Source: an uncultured Lachnoclostridium sp.
Lineage (GTDB): Bacteria > Bacillota > Clostridia > Lachnospirales > Lachnospiraceae
Length of the DNA: 64,000 nucleotides
NCBI GenBank assembly: GCA_944381625.1
Contig: CALWLW010000004.1
Span: 106,531 to 170,530, forward strand
Direction: 5' to 3'
The position numbers were made by a program, and so were the translations under genes. Each line of letters starts with the position of its first letter. Position 1 is the stretch's first letter. The notes under the pieces were generated by a model that did no database searches, was not told the DNA's origin, and was given only the letters and a program-made list of their open reading frames with translations. Positions 51,909-60,378 of the stretch are shown piece by piece.

Positions 51909-52490
51909 TTAAATTCTCCTTAAAAGTGTGCTCAGCCGCTTAATATTTGTGGAATGGTAAACATCCGAATATTCCTCAACGGCGTCCTTACTCAGTTTCT
52001 GCAATTCCGATTCCTCAATACGCAGGTCTTCCGTAAGAAGACGCAGCAGGGCATTGGCGTTAGGGACTGGCGGGAGTGTATAGAGCTGATCACAGAGAGC
52101 TTTCTCCGGTTCGGCAATCCGATAGAAGTAATCGCCGCTCTGTTCCAGGCGGAGGCCGAGTGGGAACGCTTTGGACGGAACATCCCGATAACTGAAAGTT
52201 CCGAACATTGTCTCATACCGCTTTTTCTTCTTCTTTTCGAAGGTCGCGCAGGTTACCGTATATACTGCCTCTGGAATCAATCCATAATGACTTAAAGCAT
52301 ATTCAAAAGAAATGTAAGACGGTCCGTAAATGCTGCCCGCCAGCAAATAGGCGGGAACATTCCTGTCGGTTTCGTATAAACCCTTTACAATAGAGTAGTA
52401 TTCTCCCTGCTCAACCATTCTGGCCAGCTTATCCTTTGGGGAAGCATAATCTTTCAGCTCTTCCAGGAGCATTGCAGTCGTTTTTATCAT
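51909..52490 (-). CDS. abiEi: AbiEi-type antitoxin / transcriptional regulator
   Basis: A 193-residue antitoxin. The N-terminal winged helix begins MLLEELKDYASPKDKLARMV, and the signature YLLAGSIYGPSYISFEYALS is typical of AbiEi, as is the following FSYRDVPSKAFPLG. In AbiE systems this protein represses its own promoter and neutralises the toxin without stable binding. It is the first gene of the operon; the 170 bp upstream, before the right direct repeat, must hold its promoter. Confidence 0.92.
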   Translation of the reverse strand: MIKTTAMLLEELKDYASPKDKLARMVEQGEYYSIVKGLYETDRNVPAYLLAGSIYGPSYISFEYALSHYGLIPEAVYTVTCATFEKKKKKRYETMFGTFSYRDVPSKAFPLGLRLEQSGDYFYRIAEPEKALCDQLYTLPPVPNANALLRLLTEDLRIEESELQKLSKDAVEEYSDVYHSTNIKRLSTLLRRI

Positions 52491-52656
52491 ATTTTCACCT
52501 CATACTCTAATTTTATGCGATTATCTAGTGAAAATCAAACATTTTTCATGTTTTTATCCAGGATCTGCTCGTCCGCAACCTTGCGCGGCATCTTTGCTGA
52601 ATCCGTAAGCGGCATGGTGCCCGCGCTAACTTTCTCCCTCCCCAGCGCCTGACAGC

Positions 52657-52947
52657 CTACTCATTGTTCCCCAGCTTCATATGGAGCAAGCTCATTTTTT
52701 CCGGGTCGAGCATGGCTCCCTGGGCCTTTGCTTCCTTCAAAAGCCGCGATGCTTCCTGAAGCTTTTCCCTGTCATCCGGAAAATGCTCAAGATAGTAATA
52801 GCCCAGGCCCGCTTTACCGTGGTAATTGCCAAGAGCCGCGGATTTTTCCAGGTATTCAAGCCTCTGTTTATTACTGTCCAGATACATTCTGTAATAACGC
52901 TCGCCCTCGTCCTGTCCAGACGATTTTTTTCTTCCAAAAAGTCCCAT
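52657..52947 (-). CDS. Small Sel1-repeat-like protein
   Basis: A 96-residue protein opening MGLFGRKKSSGQDEGERYYR, then a helical repeat YLEKSAALGNYHGKAGLGYYY that resembles a single Sel1/TPR unit, ending DPEKMSLLHMKLGNNE. Cytoplasmic, function unknown. GGAGGG precedes ATG 52947; a longer frame upstream is not supported. Its 3' end is one of the two 56-bp repeats that flank the AbiE genes, so this gene looks like the insertion target. Confidence 0.7.
   Translation of the reverse strand: MGLFGRKKSSGQDEGERYYRMYLDSNKQRLEYLEKSAALGNYHGKAGLGYYYLEHFPDDREKLQEASRLLKEAKAQGAMLDPEKMSLLHMKLGNNE
52663..52718 (-). repeat. 56-bp direct repeat, right copy
   Basis: This copy is part of the intact Sel1-like gene. 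It matches 50983-51038 with three mismatches. The interval between copies is about 1.6 kb and contains only abiEi and abiEii. Confidence 0.9.
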
Positions 52948-53182
52948 TTTTATCCCTCCATGTCTGCGGTGCGCACATGATGCCTCCGGCGGATGCGCCC
53001 GGATTTCTTCGGTGAACGCAGTGCCATGCTCGACTTCGCTCCGCTTCGTCTCGCTCACGCTTTATGCACATTGTACCATATCCGTTCCGCGGCCGTCACT
53101 TAAAATATGGAAAGTCTTCCTGTTTTATGGTATGATGGTGGAAAATATGTGAAAGAAACATAGGAATCAGAGGGAAAAATTT

Positions 53183-54559
53183 ATGAATACAACTGCTTCA
53201 AAGAGAAAGAAACACAAGGTTTCCGGAAACCGGGATCTGTGGAGCTCCAAGTGGGGCTTCATCTTATCCTGCATCGGCTCCGCGGTGGGCATGGGAAATA
53301 TCTGGCTGTTCCCCAGCCGTGTGGCGGCTTACGGGGGCGCATTCCTGGCCGCGTACCTGTTTTTCGACGTGGTCATCGGGTTTTCCGGGGTGATCGGAGA
53401 GATGAGTTTCGGACGAAAAGCCCGTTCCGGCCCCATGGGAGCGTTCGGAGCCGCCTGCGCTTCCAGGGGAGAATCCAAAAGAAAAATCGGCGAGCGCATC
53501 GGCGCCATCCCCATGCTGGGCGCCCTGTCGCTGGCCATCGGCTACTCGGTGGTCATGGGCTGGATCTTTAAATACCTGGCCGGGTCCATAACCGGAACCG
53601 CCCTGTCCTACGGCTCCGATATCCAGGACGTCTCCGGTTATGTGGATGCTTTCAACAGCACCGCTTCCGCTTTCGGGAACAACGCCTGGCTGCTCATAGC
53701 CCTTGTATGCACCTTTGCCGTGATGGCCCTGGGCGTGGCCGCAGGTATTGAAAAAGCCAACAAAATTATGATACCGCTTTTTTACACGCTTTTTATCAGC
53801 CTGGTGGTCTACGTGGCTCTGCAGCCGGGCGCACAGGCCGGATATACCCATATTTTCACTGTGCAGACGAAATATTTTAAAGATCCCATGCTCTGGGCCT
53901 ACGCCCTGGGACAGTCCTTTTTCTCTCTGTCCCTGGCCGGGAACGGTACTGTGATCTACGGGTCTTATCTGTCAGACCAGGAAGATATCGTAAATTCTGC
54001 CTGGAAAGTGGCTCTGTTTGACACACTGGCTGCTTTCCTGGCCGCGCTGGTGATCGTCCCTGCCATGGCGGCCTCCGGCATCCAGGATTTCTCCGGAGGT
54101 CCCGGCCTGATGTTTATCTATCTGCCCAACCTGTTTGCATCCATGCCAGGAAGCCGGATCATAGCGGTCATCTTCTTCCTTGCGGTGCTTTTCGCCGGTT
54201 TTACTTCCCTGGTAAATCTCTTCGAGGCGCCGGTGGCTACCCTGCAGGATCATCTGCATTTCAGCCGCCCCAAAGCCGTGGCGGTAATCGCCGTGATCGG
54301 CACCCTGGCAGCGCTCTGTATCCAGGGCATCGTCAGCCAGTGGATGGATTTTGTCTCTATCTATGTGTGCCCTCTGGGAGCCGGCCTTGCCGGGATCATG
54401 TTTGCCTGGGTATGGGGCAGGAAGGCGGTGGAGGAGGCCGTCTCCCTGGGGCGGAAACGCCCGGTGGGCAGATGGTTCTACCCGCTGTATAAATACGGCT
54501 TCTGTATTCTGACCATGATCGTGCTGGTGGCAGGCGCGGTCTTCGGGGGGATCGGGTAA
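53183..54559 (+). CDS. Sodium-dependent NSS-family transporter
   Basis: A 458-residue membrane symporter of the neurotransmitter:sodium family (LeuT type), importing an amino acid or amine with Na+. Helix 1 carries the signature CIGSAVGMGNIWLFPSRVAA with the unwound sodium and substrate site. SLAGNGTVIYGSYLSDQEDI lies around helix 6. Twelve hydrophobic helices are visible, although the bacterial norm is 11 or 12. Start ATG 53183 with AGAGGG upstream. It is the only intact plus-strand gene between the AbiE locus and the degraded segment. Confidence 0.92.
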   Translation: MNTTASKRKKHKVSGNRDLWSSKWGFILSCIGSAVGMGNIWLFPSRVAAYGGAFLAAYLFFDVVIGFSGVIGEMSFGRKARSGPMGAFGAACASRGESKRKIGERIGAIPMLGALSLAIGYSVVMGWIFKYLAGSITGTALSYGSDIQDVSGYVDAFNSTASAFGNNAWLLIALVCTFAVMALGVAAGIEKANKIMIPLFYTLFISLVVYVALQPGAQAGYTHIFTVQTKYFKDPMLWAYALGQSFFSLSLAGNGTVIYGSYLSDQEDIVNSAWKVALFDTLAAFLAALVIVPAMAASGIQDFSGGPGLMFIYLPNLFASMPGSRIIAVIFFLAVLFAGFTSLVNLFEAPVATLQDHLHFSRPKAVAVIAVIGTLAALCIQGIVSQWMDFVSIYVCPLGAGLAGIMFAWVWGRKAVEEAVSLGRKRPVGRWFYPLYKYGFCILTMIVLVAGAVFGGIG

Positions 54560-54608
54560 ACGCAGCAGGCCGCCCGGCCCCCATTTTGAAAGCAGAGGAT
54601 ACCATCGT

Positions 54609-54719
54609 TCAGACCCCGGCCATCCCCATTGTAATCTGCTTGAAAAATTCCGCGCTCCAAATATCAAGACTCGCCGTATCCCGATTCAAAAACCCCGATG
54701 CAAGCACAAGGTAATTGTC
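54609..54719 (-). pseudogene. C-terminal remnant of a second AbiEii gene
   Basis: The minus strand reads FLNRDTASLDIWSAEFFKQI then TMGMAGV and a stop. The last 25 residues match the end of the intact AbiEii at 51040 nearly word for word, and the DNA from 54615 to 54670 is about 85-90% identical to 51046-51100. The frame stays open upstream to about 54795 with unrelated text. It lies in the otherwise gene-free stretch from 54559 to 54829. Confidence 0.75.
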
Positions 54720-54828
54720 GCTATGCGGCAAGAGAGGGCAACCTAGGCTGTGTCCTCTTGGATCATTGCTCGCAGAAATAAATTTTATACCAAGAGCCGG
54801 GACTTACATAAACCCAACTCTTACTTTG

Positions 54829-55713
54829 TCAAAAAGGTGCTACCGCACTAAAAAGGAATTTCCCTCCGATCAAAAGTGTCAAGTCCAACTCTGCATAGCA
54901 AATTCCTTCCTCATCCCTCGGCACAGAAGACATCACATGTCCCGATGGATCAACTATCATCGTCATGCCGTAGCCCGGGTGCATGATATCCTTCTGTTTC
55001 TCCGTACTGCAAAGCATTTCTCTCATCTGCTCTGTATAAATCTGAGAAGAAACCAGGGAGTACACTTGGTTGATGATGGAATATGCTTTTGCGCCCGTCT
55101 CAAGCGGATAGTTGGAAAACAAATGCTCCGGCTGCGGGAAGCAGGAAGGCCATGCTTGTACATGAATCTGTTCATTTTTTTTCATCATCGCCATCATATT
55201 GGCTGGAACCATATGCTCCCAACATTCCAGTCCTCCAAGACGCCCAATCTCTGTATCGAACACCGGCATCATACTGGCGTCTCCTTCACCCCAGATATAG
55301 CGCTCCGCCCCGGACGGTTTCAGCTTCCGATGCTTTCCAATCAAATCGCCGTTTGGATTAAACTACAGCTGTGTTAAATATAGAGATGCACCATCTTTTT
55401 CGGTTACAGAAATGCTCACATATACGCCATTTTTCTTTGCTGCTTTCGACAATTTCCAAGTAGCCTCTCCCGGAACAGTTACGGCATTTTTGTAAAGCCG
55501 GATAAAAAATGGCATACCCGCGGAAGGTTCATCAAACCAAATCCACCAGGGATATCCGGGAATATATGCTTCTGGAAAAGCGATCAGCTTAGCGCCATTT
55601 TTCCCCGCTTCATCAATAATAGCACACGCTTTGTCCACAGTCGCTTCACGATTCAGATAATCCGGCGCAGACTGCACCGCTGCCACTTTCACTATCGGAT
55701 AAAAGTCACACAC
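54829..55713 (-). pseudogene. Nitrilase-family gene interrupted by an amber codon
   Basis: A carbon-nitrogen hydrolase with its three catalytic blocks in order: Glu in LIAFPEAYIPGYPWW, Lys in GKHRKLKPSGAERYIW and Cys in LGGLECWEHMV. A TAG at about 55365-55363 sits in frame between LYLTQL and FNPNGDLIGKH, where homologues have an ordinary residue, often aromatic or aliphatic (a TGG to TAG change would explain it). The C-terminal end (DLTLLIGGKFLFSAVAPF) is short compared with active nitrilases. GTG 55713 has GGAGG upstream. Both halves keep good coding text, so the loss appears recent. Confidence 0.85.
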
Positions 55714-55769
55714 ACTCAACACCTCCAAAATTTATGTTGTTCATTCAGTCTCTAAATAACGCCCCATTA

Positions 55770-56660
55770 TCACACCCCAAAATTTGGGAACAACATATAT
55801 GCATAAACCATTGCTAGAATGTAGTAAACAACAGCCATAACCGCAAAAGCCCCTATCGTCCTTTTCAGCACATCTCCTTCCGCATTCTCCAGTTCCAACG
55901 TTGCATTCACCGCAATAATGTTGTTGGGACATATCATATTTCCAAGGCAGCCTCCCGCGCTGCTGGCCGTAATTGCCACATATTGGTTGATCCCCAACGT
56001 AGACGCCGCTTCCATATGCAGAGCGCAAAAAAGTTTATTGGAACCAAGGCAGGATCCGGTAATAAACGCTCCAATAGCACCAATCAGCACAGAAACAGCC
56101 GGGTACAGCCCTCCTGCAATATCGGCAAGAAATCGTGCAATCAAAGAAATCATACCTGACGCGTTCATCAGATTTGCCACGGCATACAGAGAACATAAGG
56201 TAACCATCGGTTTAATAAGTTTTAAAAGAGCATTTTTTTCACACAGCAGAAACTGATTGCCACAACCCATTACCACGGAACTTATTAACACCACAATATG
56301 GATCACAGCTCCTATCCAGGTGGCATATCCGTACTTCGTCAGCACGTTCAACGGAAAACTGAACCGTACCGCTGGCAATAAGATCAATAATAAAATATAG
56401 GGAAGAAATGCCTTTCCGTCGGACTGTGTCGTTTCAAATACCAGATCAGAATCGTTAATATACGTTTCATTCACAGCTACGCTAACCGTTTTCAGGTAGA
56501 TTATTGATACAACCACTCCCACTACACCTGTCACTAAATCGGTCAATTCTGCTCCCACATAATTGGAAACCAAGAAAAGCGTTATACCCATACTGATACT
56601 GACTGACAACAAATATCCCCACATCCCTTTCAAACTCTGTTTTCCAAACAGAGCAACCAT
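55770..56660 (-). pseudogene. 5'-truncated L-lactate permease (LctP family)
   Basis: A 296-codon frame matching only the C-terminal half of lactate/glycolate permeases, which are about 530-550 residues. KGMWGYLLSVSISMGITLFL, GAELTDLVTGVVGVVVSIIY, GAFITGSCLGSNKLFCALHM and SSAGGCLGNMICPNN are the recognisable segments. Six or seven helices remain. The first ATG at 56660 has a stop 18 bp upstream, and homology ends there, 20 bp before a strong terminator, so the front half was removed by the event that brought in the DNA to the right. Confidence 0.78.
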
Positions 56661-56680
56661 ATTAAGGGATAAACTTTAAT

Positions 56681-56717
56681 ACAAAAACAGCCTTCCGATT
56701 TGGAGGGCTGTTTTTGT
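56681..56717. terminator. Strong bidirectional terminator
   Basis: ACAAAAACAGCC / GGCTGTTTTTGT stem with T-run in both directions. It stands at the junction between the lactate-permease fragment and the island to the right. Confidence 0.85.
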
Positions 56718-56724
56718 ATCTATA

Positions 56725-56762
56725 CCCGGAAAGCCTGATATTATGGGCTTTCCGGGCTTTTT
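56725..56762 (+). terminator. Second terminator at the island edge
   Basis: CCCGGAAAGCC / GGCTTTCCGGG, an 11-bp perfect stem with a 10-nt loop, followed by CTTTTT on the plus strand. The remaining 200 bp to 56976 shows no gene; it contains fragments resembling the edges of conjugative elements but nothing I can name. Confidence 0.8.
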
Positions 56763-56975
56763 CAGTTTTCAGCGGGCTTGGTAATATGGCTCGTCAGCGG
56801 GCCTGACTTTGGTATGGCGGCATGGTAAGCGTTTGGAAGCCCACTTTTGCACCCCCTCCGGCCTTTATGAATACGGAAAAGAGGAAACGCTAAAAAGTGT
56901 CCACTGCCAGCTATCGGCTTCATATCCCATATAGAATAATTTAGCGGGAACCTTTGTAGCTCCTGCTTTTTTATT

Positions 56976-57587
56976 TTATGCCCGCTCGAAAAGCTCTCCG
57001 CAATCCCCGCAGATTACATTGACCTCCCGCGTTGCCCGGATGATGGTGCCGCAGCAGGGGCAGACATATTTAATGCTGCGGTTTTTGGATTTTTTGCTCC
57101 CGCCTTTGGTGGTGCCTTCCACCGGTAAGCGGCTGGCGTTGATTTTATCCTCGCCCAAGGTTTCTTTGATCCATGCCTCCGCCTCCAGGGCCAGCGTCGT
57201 TACCGTCCATCCGTATTTGTCGTGCTTCTCGATGTGCAGGCCATGGGCCTCGGCGGTGGCTTTGAATTTCAGGTTGTGGTAATAGCCGTTGTTGCTTACG
57301 TCTTGGATGCCATGAACCAGATTATAGAGGTGCGTCATTTCATGTAAGAGTGTGGCGACCAGCTCGAAGATAGTTCGGTCAAGGTACTCAGCGCAAAGGT
57401 TGATTTCCCTGTATTTCTCACCGCTGGCGTTCCAGATTTCATTGATACTGCACCAACCGTAAGCCCAACGCCCTCCGTCCGGGGATACGGTGATCGCCGG
57501 ACGAGTCAATTCGTTGTTATAAAAATGCTCGTTGAACAGGTCGAACATTTCCTCGGTTTTCTTTACGATTTCAGATATTTGCAGCAT
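56976..57587 (-). CDS. SprT-like zinc metalloprotease-fold protein of integrative elements
   Basis: A 203-residue protein. HEMTH at residues 82-86 is the HExxH zinc motif within ATLLHEMTHLYNLVHGIQD. A basic linker leads to a C-terminal zinc ribbon (YVCPCCGTIIRATREV and CGDCGELFERA). SprT-like proteins of this form are common cargo of Firmicute integrative and conjugative elements and are often annotated as transcription elongation-like. The start ATG 57587 has GAGGAGG upstream; the longer frame adds 19 codons without support. Confidence 0.85.
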   Translation of the reverse strand: MLQISEIVKKTEEMFDLFNEHFYNNELTRPAITVSPDGGRWAYGWCSINEIWNASGEKYREINLCAEYLDRTIFELVATLLHEMTHLYNLVHGIQDVSNNGYYHNLKFKATAEAHGLHIEKHDKYGWTVTTLALEAEAWIKETLGEDKINASRLPVEGTTKGGSKKSKNRSIKYVCPCCGTIIRATREVNVICGDCGELFERA

Positions 57588-57703
57588 GATTGCGTCCTCC
57601 TCAAAGATATGTTTTATTTCTGTGAGTGACAGCTTATACACCACCGGTCAAAAAGCAAGCTCAAAAACCTTAAAACATATCTTTTTTATTTGAGGACAAG
57701 AGA

Positions 57704-57723
57704 AGCCCCGCCGAAACGGGGCT
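57704..57723 (-). terminator. Terminator of the alpha/beta hydrolase gene
   Basis: AGCCCCG / CGGGGCT stem with a 6-nt loop, 20 bp after the hydrolase stop; on the minus strand it is followed by TCTCTTG. Nearly identical to the hairpin at 58685-58702. Confidence 0.7.
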
Positions 57724-57744
57724 AAGAGATTTACAAACTGGGAT

Positions 57745-58599
57745 TTATAAATCTTTTGCATTAGTTTGCACAATGTTAAAAAACTCGTCTGGTTTTTCTT
57801 TTACAGACCAATGTTTACAGCCTTGAAGAATATAAACTTTTGCATTAGGTAAAATTTCTTTTATACCGTCCAAGTGCTTAACAGGAACTAAATTATCACA
57901 TTCTCCATTTATAAAAATAACAGGCATTTCCAATCTGCTTAACTCATTTTTATAAAAAGGGATAGCGCTATTCTTATCACAAGAGCTTCTTTGATAATCT
58001 TGCATGGATTTTCCCGCATTGTCATTCTTACAAGCTTTCCAAACCTCATCTACAATTTTATCAGTAATTTTCTTTTTATCCCCAATTAAAGAATATCCTA
58101 TAAACCATTTCGCCAGCCCTTTATTTTTAGCAATCCATTTATATTGGGATATTGTAAAATTAGTTTTATGAATATACCAATATGAAAGATGATGAAACGG
58201 CAACGCAGGAGAAATCCCCCATGTATCAACAGGAAAAAGTGCTTGTATTTGCTCAGGATAGTTTAAGGCATACCCAATCGCAATTGCCCCTCCCATTGAC
58301 AAGCCCGCCAAAATAAATGTTGTCAATTTCAACTGCTCTGTAATTTGTTTAATTGACTGAATATGAATATTATAAAAATTTTTTCCACATAAGTCAGTGG
58401 GTTTATCACTCTTTCCATACCCCAACAAATCAGGAGCATAGATTGTATATTCGTCATTAAAACCTTTCATAACTTCAAGCCATGAAAGCATTGCGTTGTC
58501 ACAACCACTGCCATGTAGCAAAATAAGATTTTTATGACCTTTTCCTTTCTTATAAACGTGGATAGTACCATGTGATGTTTTTATATCTAATTCGTTCAT
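57745..58599 (-). CDS. Alpha/beta-fold hydrolase
   Basis: A 284-residue cytoplasmic hydrolase. NLILLHGSGCDNAMLSWLEV holds the oxyanion HG, the nucleophile elbow is LAGLSMGGAIAIG (Ser near residue 98), the acid Asp lies near INGECDNLVPV and the catalytic His in LQGCKHWSVKEKPDEF. The lid (residues 130-200) is rich in Lys and Tyr. AT-rich, unlike the flanking element genes, and bounded on both sides by near-identical hairpins, so it looks like inserted cargo. Substrate unknown: ester, lactone or similar. Confidence 0.87.
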   Translation of the reverse strand: MNELDIKTSHGTIHVYKKGKGHKNLILLHGSGCDNAMLSWLEVMKGFNDEYTIYAPDLLGYGKSDKPTDLCGKNFYNIHIQSIKQITEQLKLTTFILAGLSMGGAIAIGYALNYPEQIQALFPVDTWGISPALPFHHLSYWYIHKTNFTISQYKWIAKNKGLAKWFIGYSLIGDKKKITDKIVDEVWKACKNDNAGKSMQDYQRSSCDKNSAIPFYKNELSRLEMPVIFINGECDNLVPVKHLDGIKEILPNAKVYILQGCKHWSVKEKPDEFFNIVQTNAKDL

Positions 58600-58680
58600 T
58601 TCATTGCCCCTACAACTTCCAATTTATTTCCCTGATTATAGCACACTAGTCTACAGAAAGAAAATATATTGTATTCCAAG

Positions 58681-58702
58681 AAAAGCCCCGCCGAAGCGGG
58701 GC
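58681..58702 (-). terminator. Terminator after the short element gene
   Basis: GCCCCGC / GCGGGGC stem with a CGAA loop followed on the minus strand by four T. Same hairpin as at 57704-57723, on the other side of the hydrolase gene. Confidence 0.75.
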
Positions 58703-58711
58703 CTTCCGATT

Positions 58712-58975
58712 TTATTCTTCGGCTACAAAGCCTTGTCCTTTCAGGCTTTCGATCAGCGCCGGATTTTCCGGGCCGGTCAAGGTTCCTTCTTTGTCGATGT
58801 TATAACTTCCTACTGCGAAAGCGTATGTCGGCGCTCTCAGGTATTCAGGTTTTGCGCCAATGAAGTCGCCTACTGCCACCACCAGCTCCTTGCGGCGGAT
58901 GCCGGTTACATTGTACGCAAGCGGTATAAAGAAAAAAGTGCTTTGATAGAGTGGAAAGAGTGTCAAATCTTCCAC
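58712..58975 (-). CDS. Short form of an integrative-element protein (virulence-protein-like N-terminus)
   Basis: The frame contains YNVTGIRRKELVVAVGDFIG and APTYAFAVGSYNIDKEGTLT, then GPENPALIESLKGQGFVAEE. This matches the N-terminal domain of a protein of about 250 residues common in Tn1549-like elements and loosely annotated as a virulence protein. Only about 66 residues of that family are present; the first 21 codons overlap the recombinase tail and look like read-in. Either a short variant or a truncated gene; no proper start is seen. Confidence 0.5.
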   Translation of the reverse strand: MEDLTLFPLYQSTFFFIPLAYNVTGIRRKELVVAVGDFIGAKPEYLRAPTYAFAVGSYNIDKEGTLTGPENPALIESLKGQGFVAEE

Positions 58976-59664
58976 TCTATTTTTACATAGTCGCTGGTTG
59001 CGCTGATTGAAGAAATCAGGCCGTCAGCGGCTTTTCGTTTGTCCTCGAAGCTGATATTCTCCCAATCGTCCAGATACCCGGACAGCAATTCAATCTGCTG
59101 GGAGGACAGCGTTTCAACGGACAGATCGGCTATCGCCTTGGACAGTGTTTTGCGGCGGTTGTCTAAATCCTCAATCTTTTTGTTGGCGTAGGCCAGCAAG
59201 GTGGCGTTGGCCCCGGTCAGCGTATCAAGCAGTTTTTCAATCTCGGCCTCCACCCGTGCAAGCTCCACCTGATAGGCGGTGATCTTCGGATTGGCTTTTT
59301 CCTCGCCGCTCCGCAGTAGCTTGAACTCCCTGAACTTTTCTCCCATGGCGGTAAAAATGAACTGCTCAAACTCTGTCTTGCCGAGAGTGCCGCACCCCGG
59401 ACAGCCTTTGTGATTGGCCCGTTTGGAACAGCGGAGATATTCATAGCCAGCGGGATTGTGGGTCGTTTTGAGTGCGTACCCGCATTTCCCGCACTTGATT
59501 TTCCCGGCCAGCCAAGTATTTCGGGCTTTGCGCCCGTTCTGGAAGGTGGTGTTTGTCATCAGCTTCTTGCGGCACCTCAGCCAAACTGACAGTAATTTTT
59601 CTATTTTTTGCTTATTCTGTGGCCTGATATTATCATCTCTGTTCTTCGGCTGTTTTTTCAGCAC
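58963..59664 (-). pseudogene. C-terminal part of a large serine recombinase
   Basis: The frame shows a recombinase zinc beta-ribbon (AGKIKCGKCGYALKTTHN, YLRCSKRANHKGCPGCG), followed by a long coiled coil (VELARVEAEIEKLLDTL, KKIEDLDNRRKTLSKAIADL) and a terminal YVKIEWKI typical of these enzymes. The catalytic resolvase domain and its Ser are absent. The first 30-35 codons look like read-in from the end of the upstream lipoprotein gene. This is the relic of the integrase of a mobile element, no longer able to act. Confidence 0.85.
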
Positions 59665-60232
59665 AAAATTCCAGCGTACCTGTGAATGTATATTCTAATG
59701 ACATCAATTCGATTGCGTACCGTTTCGTCCTTTCCGCAGCCGTTTCCATTACCTGCGGATATGTGAGATTGTTCCCTGTTATCACGCCGTTATCATAATT
59801 ACTTCCCACATAGTAAATGCTTTGTTCTATTTGGAATGTCTGTTCCAGATATTCCTTCCAGCTTGCGTATGCCTGCTTTAATGTTTCAAAGTCCTGTTCT
59901 GATAAATACCCCTTTAGTACCTTGAATGTATGCACGATTTCCGCTTCCCACAATTCCTTATATTTGGCTGCCTGCCGGATTCTTCCCTCTGAACCTGTAT
60001 CCTCCCAGACAAAATCCCGGTCAATGGGATTTTCCGCAATCAGCCGGGCAAATTCTACATCTGCATACACTACAGACCATTCATCTGCGGTTTTAAGCAT
60101 ATTTTCCACAATAGCTTCTTGCGTTTTAGACATTTCCTCTTTCACATATTCATCGGTCTGCACTCCGCACCCTACAAAGCAGAGCAGGAGAAGCACCGCA
60201 ATACCGGCGGCAGAGATTCCTTTTCGTTTCAT
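59633..60232 (-). CDS. Lipoprotein, LprI/DUF1311-like
   Basis: A 199-residue lipoprotein: signal MKRKGISAAGIAVLLLLCFVGC with the lipobox at Cys22. The mature part is helical and acidic with Trp/Tyr repeats (KELWEAEIVHTFKVLKGYLS, QAYASWKEYLEQTFQIEQSI) resembling LprI/DUF1311 lysozyme-inhibitor-like domains. AAAGGAG precedes the ATG. It is probably related to the lipoprotein at 60365. Its end overlaps the recombinase remnant by 32 bp. Confidence 0.7.
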   Translation of the reverse strand: MKRKGISAAGIAVLLLLCFVGCGVQTDEYVKEEMSKTQEAIVENMLKTADEWSVVYADVEFARLIAENPIDRDFVWEDTGSEGRIRQAAKYKELWEAEIVHTFKVLKGYLSEQDFETLKQAYASWKEYLEQTFQIEQSIYYVGSNYDNGVITGNNLTYPQVMETAAERTKRYAIELMSLEYTFTGTLEFCAEKTAEEQR

Positions 60233-60378
60233 TGGTCGGCTCCTTTCCTTCCTGCGCCCTTTTTCAAAAGTATTTCATTCCCGGCCAACGTCAGCCCCAC
60301 GGCCAGCACAAACCAAAGCAAGGCGGCGGCCCCGTTATCGTTGGTTTTTCTCTCAATTTCCCGTTTAATAATGCCAGC
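60229..60378 (-). pseudogene. Duplicated C-terminal fragment of the 60865-61644 membrane protein
   Basis: The minus strand reads IIKREIERKTNDNGAAALLW then FVLAVGLTLAGNEILLKKGA and GRKGADQ, stop. The intact protein ends GAASLLWFVLAVGLTLAGNQ before IFRQKEAAKGKGANQ. So a second copy of that gene's end precedes the 199-residue lipoprotein exactly as the intact copy precedes the 175-residue lipoprotein. The stop overlaps the lipoprotein start. Confidence 0.75.

Noticed and set aside
55363..55365. TAG read as pyrrolysine in the nitrilase
   Set aside because: There is no pyl gene in the window, the host type rarely has one, and the residue is not one where the family would use it. A nonsense mutation is simpler.
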